Shown here: positions 22,910-32,163 of the stretch, piece by piece
Layout: each line of letters starts with the position of its first letter
How positions within the stretch are numbered: position 1 is the stretch's first letter
Assembly (NCBI GenBank): GCA_003049485.1
Contig: PYST01000061.1
Location: 62,001 to 126,000, forward strand
Origin: Ophioceras dolichostomum
Taxonomy: Eukaryota > Ascomycota > Sordariomycetes > Magnaporthales > Ophioceraceae
Direction of reading: 5' to 3'
Length of the DNA: 64,000 bases
Notes under the pieces: generated by a model
Told to the model about the DNA's origin: nothing
The model's database searches: none
Seen by the model: only the letters and a program-made list of their open reading frames with translations
Program-made: the position numbers and the translations under genes

Positions 22910-23889
22910 TCAAAAGTCCTGCACACCTGTCTCTCCAGTCCGAACACCACGCATTCTCGTCGTCCCATCTCCCTCACCATTGCCGTCATCAATACCATCA
23001 TCACCACCATCGTCCGCCCATCTCGGCTCTTCGTTCTCAAACCACGCGTCCTCCGCATCCCTCCTCTCGTGGTCATCATACTCCTCGTTTTCGTCTACGA
23101 CCGAATAGTCGAACTCCTCGTCCCTGCCGCTGACGAACCGGTCCCGCAGGAAGTCGAGCCACTGCTGCCTCGCCTCTTCCCTGTCTTGGGGCGGTTGCAC
23201 AATATCGGACTCGACGCTGAAGTTCGTTTCACCTCTCTCTCCTCCTCCTCCTCCTCGCCCAGGCCTTCCAGGCCTATTTGCGACTTCGTCATCTACGTGG
23301 GCGTCTGCATCTGCATCTGCATCTGCGTCTCCTCCAGCACCGTTCTGCTCTCCACCGCCACCATTGCGGGATTGTGGAGGAGGTGGTGGTGGTACCCGTA
23401 GTGATTCCTGCGGCTGAGACAGGGATGAAGACGAGGGAAAGGGTTCGTCGCCGACGTAAGCCTCCGCCATGCGCGACAGCTTCGCCTCCCCGCGCAGCAG
23501 CGACGACTCGAGCACGCGGCCGTAGCCTTTGCGGCGACCTTCAGCTTCGCGCTCGGATGGGGTCTGGAAGCGGCGGATGAAAGTGTCGTAGAGTAAGGGG
23601 TCTATCAAAAGGGGCTGTCGTTAGTAAGACAGAGAGGGTAAGTGGAGACCCTCATGGAAAGAGAAAACATCGGGACGGGGCGGGACGTGCCGGCCAGCTC
23701 GTGCTCTACCGAATCGAAATAGGTCGGGTTCCGGTCCAAATACGCCCGTCGTCGGTTGAGGCGGCGGATGCGGGAGGCTTCGGCGGCGGACTTCTCTGGG
23801 CGGGGTTGCGGCTTTGAGGTTGGCGACGTCGCCGCGGCTGCATCTGTAGGGTCGCCGGAGGGTGCGAGGTGGTCGGACTGAGGAGGCAT
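22910..23889 (-). CDS. CCDC97-like protein (DUF2052 family)
   Basis: Two exons (23889-23691 and 23601-22910) give 296 residues. The first exon reads ...NPTYFDSVEHELA and the second DPLLYDTFIRRFQTPSEREA, which join into the conserved CCDC97 motif only if the intron uses a GC donor. The C-terminal half carries REEARQQWLDFLRDRFVSG, FDYSVVDENEEYDD and a long acidic tail, all family hallmarks. Human CCDC97 has been found with SF3b/U2 splicing components, so a spliceosome-linked role is possible but is inferred here. A low-complexity middle section has Gly runs and an alternating Asp/Ala stretch (DADADADADAH), encoded by a short GCATCT-type repeat. The start is the first ATG; the gene ends about 750 bp from the convergent Tad2-like gene. 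Confidence 0.82.
23602..23690 (-). other. Probable GC-AG intron of the CCDC97-like gene
   Basis: Minus-strand signals: donor CCG|GCACGT, branch site TACTAAC, acceptor TTGATAG. The phase-1 join gives ELA|D|PLLYD, matching the family. The nearest GT candidates put the second exon out of frame. The 18-base branch-to-acceptor distance is normal for ascomycetes. Confidence 0.65.
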
Positions 23890-24491
23890 TGTTGACGTGT
23901 GGGTTTATCGACGAGAGAAAGAATGGGATAGAGATCGGTGGGATCTCGAAGAGCTTGTCAAAATAGAGCTGCGATTAGAGAGTGGGATGAAATATGCCTG
24001 GCTCTTAGACTTCGGTGACGTAGGGCGAATTTGACGATTGGATGAGTTGAGGCTGCGCGAGCATATGGCGGGGCTAGTTGGAAGATTGGAGAGAAATCAG
24101 CCCCTTTGAGCGATATCTATTTATCCTTGGAGCCAAACTACCCGGACGGGTCTAGATATCGGTATTGCCGGTGTCTCAAAGGTCAGTTGGCGATGTGGTC
24201 TGGAAGAGGCAAATGTGGAGAAGCTCTGATTGAGCTGGGTCGCATCATCACCACCACTGATCCAGTCATCCAGATTCTAGACGGATGCAAAGAGGACTCA
24301 GAGCATAGACATTTGGGACATTTCTGGTTATTAACAAGTTGTTCGCATTATGAATTGAAATATTAAAAGGACCCAAGTCGCTCGTTTGGGACGGATTCTG
24401 TCGAAGATGGGGCGGACAAGGCGGGGTGTGGTTCAGGGCCTGGAGGAGTGCGTACATAATCAGAGCCACCCGATTCTTCTTGCAATCCAAA
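23890..24491. other. Intergenic region upstream of CCDC97-like gene and tRNA-Gly
   Basis: No protein-like frame with an ATG start was found. It should hold the minus-strand promoter of the CCDC97-like gene. No other RNA gene was recognised. Confidence 0.5.
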
Positions 24492-24562
24492 GCGTGTGTG
24501 GTTTAAGGGTAAAATCCATCGTTGCCATCGATGGGCTCCCGGTTCGAGTCCGGGCACACGCA
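24492..24562 (+). tRNA. tRNA-Gly(GCC)
   Basis: A complete 71-nt cloverleaf can be drawn. The acceptor stem GCGTGTG pairs with CACACGC over 7 bp, with discriminator A. The D-arm region contains TGGTTTAAGGGTA. The anticodon stem is CATCG/CGATG around the loop TTGCCAT, giving anticodon GCC. The T arm is CCCGG-TTCGAGT-CCGGG. No intron is present. A T-run terminator follows within 10 bases. The GCC anticodon reads GGC/GGU glycine codons. Confidence 0.96.
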
Positions 24563-24570
24563 TATGTCTC

Positions 24571-24578
24571 TTTTTTTT
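24571..24578 (+). terminator. Pol III T-run terminator of tRNA-Gly
   Basis: Eight consecutive T residues lie 9 bases after the mature tRNA end, the usual RNA polymerase III stop signal. Confidence 0.85.
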
Positions 24579-25416
24579 CTCTTCCCATATTTTCCCCGAT
24601 CCTCATCTCGCTCTCTCTTATCCTTCTTTTTGCTTCGTCACCTCTCAGCTCCATCGACAAAATCGTCTCAAGCCAGTACGGAACGAGCTGCTCATTGGCA
24701 TAGCATCGTCCACCGAATTCCGTTTAGGCCTGGACAATAGCGCGAAAGCCAGGGCATCACGGCGAGCCAAAGTCTGGAATAAACAGCCCATTATGTTCAC
24801 ACTATCTGCGGTCGCAATAATAGCTATTTACTTTCATGAATGCTTTCCCTCCCTCCCATGCTAGCAACCATGGACCGCCAAATACCAATTGTGATCTGTA
24901 CGTACTCGCAATGTGATCGACCCATCGTTTTCAGTCTCCCCCTGTTCCCAATAGGACTATGACACAACCCGAAGCCAAAACAAGTCGAAAAGGAAAGAGC
25001 ACTTATAGTATAAAGCGCCGAAAGCAAATGACCCCTAAGCTTAGAGCACCAGGCATGATGATGATGATAAAAAAGCAAAGCCCAAGCACGCAAGAAGGAA
25101 GAAATTAGAAGTAAGATGTGAAAAGAAATAGAAAAACACCGCATGTGATGAAACTCCTTGAAATCCATCCCCCTCTGCAAATCAGTACTGAAAAACACGA
25201 CGTCGCAACATATATATCGCTCATGCAACCAACTCCGCCTTTCTCCCCCTGATCTAGCCCTTCTCATGGCCGGGCCGCTCGGCTTCCAGCCAAGTTGGAC
25301 ATCCACCAGTGTCGACCCCCCCCCTCATTCGTCCAAGGAAAGAAGGAACGGGAAGGGTGGGATGTAGTCGCCTCTCGATCGTCCATCCGCTTTCGCTCGC
25401 TCGAACTTCGAACTTC

Positions 25417-25418
<2 letters not shown>
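24579..25418. other. Intergenic region and 3' UTR of the GH17 gene
   Basis: No coding frame with protein character is seen between the tRNA and the minus-strand GH17 gene. The right part is probably GH17 3' UTR. Confidence 0.5.

Positions 25419-25450
<32 letters not shown>
25419..25450. repeat. (TC)16 microsatellite abutting the GH17 stop codon
   Basis: Thirty-two bases of perfect TC dinucleotide. Its last T and C, with the following A, form the complement of the TGA stop codon of the minus-strand GH17 gene, so the repeat lies in the 3' UTR and touches the coding end. Confidence 0.95.
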
Positions 25451-25452
<2 letters not shown>

Positions 25453-27971
25453 ATCGTCCTCCCGCCGCAGTCGGGAATCTTGACCCCCGTCTTGAGTCTC
25501 CTGTTGACGTCCATTAGCCCCCAGTGGTCCTCCCACTGCTGTAGGTCCACGTTGAACTTGACCTTCCACGGCTCGTCGAAGGCCTCGAACCAGAAGTAGT
25601 TGGTCCCGTCGTCGAGCGCGGCGCACACGAAGTCCGCCATCAGCTGGTTCAGCTCGTTGATGCCCGCGACCGCCTTCGTCGGGCATACGCTCGTCGTGGT
25701 GGTGCCCCCGCCGCAGTGGTTGCCGCCCTGCGACGGCCAGCCGATCTCGGCGATGACGTTCTTCGACTTGTCAGCCTTGAAGAAGCTGCCGGCCTTGTTC
25801 TGCCAGAACTGGTGGGTCCAGTTGGCCGCCGTCTTGGCGTTCTCGCCCGCGAAGAAGGGGTGGATGTTGGCCATGATGTAGTCCGAGTTGGCGGCCAGCT
25901 CGGCGGTCCAGGCGTCGCCGAGGTCCGATGTGGCGACGGGCAGGGTCATCGATTTCCTGGTGAGGTTCGCGCGGACCTCGTTGAGCAGCTGGCCAAGCGA
26001 CCAGGCCGTCATCTGCTGACGGAAGAGGATCTCGTTGGCGACGATGAGGCCCTTGAAGGGGGTCTCGCCGTACTCGTCTAGGATATCCCACATCTGGTGC
26101 AGCTGGCGCTCGTTGGTGGTCGTGTTGCCGTCTTGCCACACGCCGAGCCAGACCTTGACCGTATCCTGCACGCGTAGTTGGCGGATCGCGTGTACCACCA
26201 TCTGCGTCTGGTTGCAGTCGGTTCCGTAGAGGCGGATTGTGTTCGTCATCTGTATCAGCATGGCCACGTCGCGGGTGATGTTGTTCTGAGATGGTGGCGC
26301 TTGTAAACATTCCGGGTACTGTGAGTTGAGTGGCGTGTAGTCGATGCCCGGGAACACCTTGTGGAGGTTGGGGTTGTTCATGATAGCCTTGATCTGCGCG
26401 CTGTCCGCGTTGAGGTCTCCGACTTCATTCTGGTCGTCAGCCGCCGATTGCCCTGATGAGCCTCCACCAGCCGCGCCCGAGCCCGACGCCGCTGCAGCGC
26501 TGCTGCCGCTGTTATTGCCGCTGCCTTTGAACACCACCCCAAAGAGGATGCCGATCACGATGGCTGCCACGATCACCACGCCAACGGCAATAATAATGAC
26601 CCATCTCCACTTCTTGGAAAGGCGGCGCGACCCTCCGCCGCCTTCTCCTGGGCCGACCCCGCTCCACCGCGAAGTCTTCTCGCCAATGCCGAGATCATGC
26701 GCCTCCTGGTACGCACGACCGCCGCCTTGGACGGGTCCATAGCCCGCGCTCCTGGCATTGGCGGCGGCCCGCGATGATGCGAGCCCAGCGCCAGCCGCCC
26801 CGGCTGCGGCGCCGCCAGCCATCGGCGCAGCACCGTTGTGACCGCTCCGGTTGCTCCCACCGCCCAAGCTGAGCATCGACACTCGGTGGCGTCGCTGGCC
26901 GTACACGAGGCCGTCGTCGTCGTCGTCGTCTATCTCGTTCGGGTTGACCACTCCCAAGGCTGGCTGGTTGGCCCTCGAGTACCCCTGGTATGGGTCGTCG
27001 GTGTAGACGTCGCTTGGGAGGCTGTGTGGACTCCTCGAAGGTGTTCTCGCGCCCGGAGATCCATTGCCTGGCGCGACGGCGGCGGCGCTGATGCCGGCTA
27101 AGCTCGAGTGCGAATTTCGGTCTGCATCAGGGGCGCCATATGCCCTGGGACGCAGGCCCTGTTGCTGTGGTGGGTGCTGTGGGTATTGTTGATGTGTCGG
27201 AGGAGGTTGACTGTAAGACTGGTCGTAGGGCTGATCGGGTATCTGTTGTTGCTGCTGATTCCACTGGTCGCCGACGTAGCTTTGTCGGTTGCTGCCCGGC
27301 TGTACTGGGTCGGCGCCTCTTATGGCGGCTAACCCGCTTTCCCTGGCGTTCCGCTCGGCGACTTGGTAGGCGATGCCGGCCATACCACCAGCGGCCGAGT
27401 CGCTGAAATTGTCGGAGCCAGGCGTGATGTTGGAAGTCGGAGGATGCGTCTCCATGGCTACTGGCGGCTGGGAATAGCCCGTGTCATGCCCGAATGACCG
27501 GTCGTGGTCGCCTCGGTGGGCGGGAGGTAACGGCGGCGAGATCGGGGAGACGTGTTCGCCTTGGTTGTGCGAGGCAGAAGACGCTGCTACGGCACCAGCA
27601 GCACCAGCGGCACCGGCAGTAGCTATGTAAGGGGCCTGGCCTCCGGCGAATTGCTGTTCACGGGAGAGTCGACGCTCCGCTCGAAGACGGCTGAAGGCAG
27701 AGTCGGGATGGGCGCCAGGGCGAAAGGCGCCTCGCGCAGCTCTCGGCGGGGAGGATGTTGGGTTGTTGTTGTACGCCGTGGCGTCGTGTTCCCCCCTTCG
27801 ATGCGGCCGCTGGTCGGACGAAGAAGGCGGCGGATCGTAATACTGCTGCTGCTGATGTTGCTGATGCTGTGGCTGATGTTGCTGCCACTGCGGGTGGCCA
27901 GGGGCTTGGGAGTTGTCAAGAGGTTCCCTTTCAGCAGGGTCCTGCTCGTATCTGTAGTCGAAGCGGTCCAT
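25449..27971 (-). CDS. GH17 endo-beta-1,3-glucanase, type II membrane protein (BtgC-like)
   Basis: A single exon of 840 residues. The first ~455 residues are a low-complexity cytoplasmic tail rich in Gln, Ser, Pro, His and Ala. A basic RRLSKKWR precedes one transmembrane helix (residues ~457-481), and a Ser/Gly/Ala stalk follows. Residues ~540-840 are the GH17 catalytic domain beginning FPGIDYTPLNSQ. The proton donor is Glu647 in GLIVANEILFR, and the nucleophile is Glu742 in NVIAEIGWPSQGG. NYFWFEAFDEPWK and the HWGLMD end are also typical. Several N-x-S/T sites face outward. The protein should sit in the plasma membrane with its catalytic domain in the wall, remodelling beta-1,3-glucan during growth and budding or conidiation. 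This is the layout of Aspergillus BtgC. The start is the first ATG. The family assignment and active-site residues are clear. Confidence 0.93.
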
Positions 27972-29990
27972 TGTTGGAGAGGTGACGGGTTCCAGCGGCC
28001 CGCTTCCAAGATCAGATGTTGGTCAGAGAAGCGGGTGGCGGCTGAAATGAAGAGAAACGTGGGATTCCGTATTCCCTTCCCTGCCTTGGCTTCTACTCAG
28101 CGCTCACGCTGCAGCCGGCGATCCTCGGCGAGAGTCCAGGAACTGGAATGTTACAAAGTGGGCGGCGGCGGCCCAGCCTGTGCCAACAACAGGTTGGTGG
28201 TCGTGGAGAAGTGGATCGAGAATGGTGGGATCCGGGGTTTGGATACGGCAAGAACAACAATAATGTGGTAGTGAAAGAAACGTGAAGAATCAAGGCAATA
28301 ATCAAGATAATACAGTAGAATACGAGACTGGTGATGAGAGAGCGAAAGATGAGAAAGAACGGGAGGGATTTCCGCTGGCCTTTTGTCGGAGGAGCCCTTT
28401 GTGGCGATCAACAACAGCCCTCTCAATCGTGTCCTTGCGACATGTCCTTCTCTCTTTCGGCCGTCGTAGATGGCCGGTCGTTGACTTTGATTATTGGACC
28501 ACGACGGGATTCGGAAATCGGCAGGAAGAAAGTGACTGGAATTGTCGGTACAAGAGAACCAACGGCGATTCTTTTTGTTCTGTCTCTCTCCTTTCCTGTC
28601 GTGGAGGAGATGGCGTTGTGCGCTGATTTGCGCCTCTGCGGCGAAGTATTAGCGTGCAGGAGGCCCCGTAAGATGCCCCCTGGACCTCGTATCTGGCTAG
28701 GCCACACAAGGCTTGCTGGGCGAGGGATAGGCGGGCGAGGCTCGCAGGTTGCACTAGCGTCGAGAGGTACAGGCGACAACACACTAACAAAAATCGAAGC
28801 TGTCGCTCTACTCCCGGCGGCGGCGAGGATCGTTCGACAATTGAGTTCTTCTGAAATCTTCGAACGAAATCTTCGAACAGAGCGCGCGAACTTTCGTCCG
28901 ACCTGCTCACGCAAGGAGGGAGCACAACTAAAGGGGGAAAAAGGGGACGCACAGCGGCTGATCTTGGGATGGAGCTGGGAAAAGAAAGAGGGTCCAGCCA
29001 GCAAGGATCATGCAGTCGGAAATGGTTGGCTGAACAACCAACCCCAGCAAAAAGGTGAGTGGATTGATCCAGCTCCGCCGCCAACACTCAAAAAATAGAC
29101 TCGCTCCACAACCCAATTACCGCACCGAACCGTGACTACAAATGGCCAGGGACAGGACATGAAAGCCCGTCACAAATGGAAAACATCACAAAACAAAGTG
29201 GAAAGCAATTCGATTCTTGAAGGCGAGGCTTAACAGAAGAGGAATTACGGAGTACAGAGAAAAGAGATCTGGAGGAGCTGCCAAGAACTTAACCTCAAAC
29301 CTCCCGCAGGATGCTGGCCCACTCTGTTTCTAAGATCTGAACACTGCCAACAGCTTCTTCTACCCGGGACTGCCCCTCCAGGTTGTCGCATTACATCATC
29401 GCCAAAACCTTTTCGAGAGAAACACAAAGCATTCTATAACCTGGCGGTTAAATACCTCTTTGAGAATTGAAGCTTTTCTTTTTCTCTCCTCCAGCCGTCT
29501 CAACTTGCGATGACATGACAGGAGGGTCTGTGGAAGTTCACGCAGAGAGCGAACGGATGACAGTGGAAAATTGGGCACGGAGCTGGCGCTGCGGCTGACA
29601 GTCCATCACTCATCATCACCCAACCCCTCGTTTCACCACCATGCGCTCCCTTTTTGCGTGTGACCAAATTTGAACAGCACACCTGCCGTATTCCGTACCC
29701 GGGCCGGAAGTCCGGACAGACAGACACGAGTTACTTTTCCCCCCCTCGTCACCCACAGAAATGCAATCGAGTTTGTGCATCTACAGTACATATCTGCATG
29801 TCGCAAACTGCGATGCGGGGGCCAGCCACGACGGTCCTTTCTCTCTGTCTTTGTGACTGTTGGAGAGTCACTCGTCGCACACTGACTGGCAGGCTGGGCA
29901 CTCTGGCGCGGCAGTGCTTCCGGACGACCCTGATGCCGGGCGCCAAAAGAGCGCAGCATCGCCGCGTCCACCCTGCGGATCGACCCGGAA

Positions 29991-30035
29991 CCCAGGAACC
30001 ATCATCCCAGGAACCATCATCCCAGGAACCATCAT
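29991..30035. repeat. 15-bp tandem repeat, three copies
   Basis: The unit CCCAGGAACCATCAT is repeated three times perfectly. It lies in non-coding DNA. Confidence 0.92.
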
Positions 30036-30393
30036 CAACCGCCACCCGCCGCCAACTCTAGTTGTCGAGACCAAAAACAAAAGAACAGAATCCCTTCGAA
30101 ATGCTCAGCCGGCAGATTCAAAGGCCACATACACCACATACATGGTTCTGGGGCTCGTACCTGTGCCGGACCCGCATTTCCGCGTCCTTCGATATGAGTC
30201 TGGCGGGAGATCTCTCCGGAAGTGGGGGAAGCCAAGACGGTGGTGGATCTTTTGGGGCTCTTTCTTGTCTTGTCTTTTCTTATGTTGACGACAGCATCCT
30301 CCGGAGCCGACACGGGACCTCTTGGAAATCGTTTCTGATTTCCTCCTGTCCTCGCTTCTCTGTGGTCCCAGGGATTTCGCGTATCTAACATCC

Positions 30394-30441
30394 AAGCCCG
30401 TCGTCAAGCCCGTCTTATCAAGCCCGTCGTAAGACGGGCTT
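30394..30441. repeat. Direct triplet and perfect 12-bp inverted repeat
   Basis: AAGCCCGTC occurs three times in a row (from 30394, 30406 and 30420). AAGCCCGTCTTA at 30406-30417 is the perfect reverse complement of TAAGACGGGCTT at 30430-30441, leaving a 12-base loop. Confidence 0.85.
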
Positions 30442-31119
30442 CCCTTCTCCTGAGACCCAGCTCTTCTGCGGGCGTCTCCGGGCCCATGCGTCAGGCAAAA
30501 ACGGCCAGTCGAAGTCCGCTGAGTGAAACAACGGACGGACTTACTCCCATTACCTTCCCTTATCTCCCTCTCCTGCATCGCTGCGGTCACCACTGCGGGT
30601 GGCGGTCCGACCGATACTCGAAATCCTCGAAAGACGGTCACGGTCCCGCCAAGAAGAGAGCGGAGCGATTCACCGCCGCGGTGAAGATTAATCCTTCGCT
30701 TTAGGCTATACACTACCAGGAATAACAAAATATGAATGAATCGGCCAAATTATGCTAGGTGGGGTATCTCGCGTCGAAAAACCACAGACTGTCCTGCCCT
30801 GCCCTGTCCCCAATGATACTGTAGTGATGATGTTGGTGAAAGTGTGCACAGAAACCAAAATGGGAAACGCCGTGTGATATGCCAATCAAGACAAACATAT
30901 GGAGGTTGGTGAATGAGGGGTAACCGGTGAGTAGTGACGGCCTGCCCTTCAATTCTATCGTCCTCCTGAATCCTCTCTTTTTTTCCATTTCGCCATTGCT
31001 CATCCCTTCAGGTTGCTTCCTTGCCGTCTCGCGCACCAGTGGTCCCCCGTCCATGTGGTGATGGCCTCTGAAGTCGGTCTCTGGATCTTTGCTGATCCTC
31101 CGTGGGTCGGTCGTGCTCT

Positions 31120-32163
31120 TCAATCTTCGAGAAAGCGTCGCATGAGGAGGTTGAATCTTGTGTCCTCTGCCCGTATTACCTCGGGCGTTAGCCTGCTGAG
31201 ATATCGCTTCGCAGCGTGACTCCAGGCATGTAGGACGAGCTGGTCCTCAAACAGGGCGCCGCCCGTATGCCGGATCGTCTCCTCCACCTCGAGGGCCTCG
31301 TCGGGGGTCAACAGCCCATGCAACCAGTCCACAGCGTCGACGGTCCACATCGGCCAGAAGAACACGCTGGGTGACACGGCGCACAGCTCGTCTGGATAGG
31401 AGCGCTCAAGCTCGCGCGGGAGCTCGACCGAGTGGTAGCTCCAGCGGTTGCGGTCGAACGAGTCGTACATGGAGAGCCAGCGTGACACGAACGGGGCACC
31501 TTTCTTGGACAGGATTACAGCATTGGTCAGTCCGGCACGGTTGCCGCCTTCGTGGCCCATGACGACGTCGCGATTGCCCTGCAGCATGTGGTCCATCGGC
31601 CGGAGAGCGAACGCATCGGCGTCCAGGTAGGTGCCTCCTTCCTGGTCGAGCACGGTCAGTCGCAACACGTCGGCCATGTGCGCGACGTCCCAGGTCTCCG
31701 GGTCCAAGTCGAGGAAAGGGCCCAGGTAGCTCGCCGGCTCGTGGTGGACGAGCGTGATGTTTGGCTCAAGGGCCTGTAGCCACGGGTCGGTGCGGTCGAG
31801 CACGGTGTAGTGCAACCTCAGTTCCGATGGCCGCAGCGAGATCAGGGCGGCGCGAATGGCGAGATACAGCGTGAAGCTGAAGGCGCCGTCACCCCGCGGA
31901 CCCCACACAAAATGCACCGTCCGGGGGATGTCAGTCGTGACGTTCGCGGCATTGCGCCGTTGTATGGTGCCGTTGTAACACCGCGCCTCGTCCTCGGTCG
32001 GCCGGAAGTCGTACCGGGTGTATCCTAGCGTCCAGAGTATGGGTCTCCGGATGATGGGCCACACCTTATCCACCACCGGCTTCGGCTGCATGTATGCGAG
32101 AAGCGTGATACAGACAATGGCAACCACGACCCAGAGTTGGGCCAGGCGTCGGAGAATGACCAT
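31120..32163 (-). CDS. DXD glycosyltransferase, GT32-like, type II membrane protein
   Basis: A single exon of 347 residues starting at the first ATG. A short cytoplasmic N-terminus (MVILRRLAQ) is followed by a signal anchor (residues ~10-25, WVVVAIVCITLLAY), as in Golgi glycosyltransferases. The catalytic core contains IPRTVHFVWG (residues 79-88), AHMADVLRLTVLDQEGGTYL and the DXD metal/nucleotide-sugar motif D181-A-D183. This is the pattern of the GT32 / gly-transf-sug family, which includes Och1-type mannosyltransferases and related capsule or glycolipid enzymes. N-glycosylation sites are present in the stem (NGT, NVT) and core (NIT). The donor sugar and acceptor cannot be read from the sequence. 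It is transcribed in the same direction as the GH17 gene but 3 kb away, so no operon-like link is implied. Confidence 0.82.
   Translation of the reverse strand: MVILRRLAQLWVVVAIVCITLLAYMQPKPVVDKVWPIIRRPILWTLGYTRYDFRPTEDEARCYNGTIQRRNAANVTTDIPRTVHFVWGPRGDGAFSFTLYLAIRAALISLRPSELRLHYTVLDRTDPWLQALEPNITLVHHEPASYLGPFLDLDPETWDVAHMADVLRLTVLDQEGGTYLDADAFALRPMDHMLQGNRDVVMGHEGGNRAGLTNAVILSKKGAPFVSRWLSMYDSFDRNRWSYHSVELPRELERSYPDELCAVSPSVFFWPMWTVDAVDWLHGLLTPDEALEVEETIRHTGGALFEDQLVLHAWSHAAKRYLSRLTPEVIRAEDTRFNLLMRRFLED

Larger units (their letters stand above)
27972..31119. other. 3.1-kb non-coding region upstream of the GH17 gene
   Basis: This covers the GH17 promoter and leader and the 3' side of the glycosyltransferase gene. 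Long frames near 28.3-29.1 kb are open on both strands at once, lack any recognisable domain and are treated as chance. Two short repeat structures are listed separately. Confidence 0.5.

Noticed and set aside
28331..29098. 255-codon plus frame with two similar-length minus frames opposite
   Set aside because: All three are equally open, none has recognisable protein features; probably chance in GC-balanced promoter DNA.
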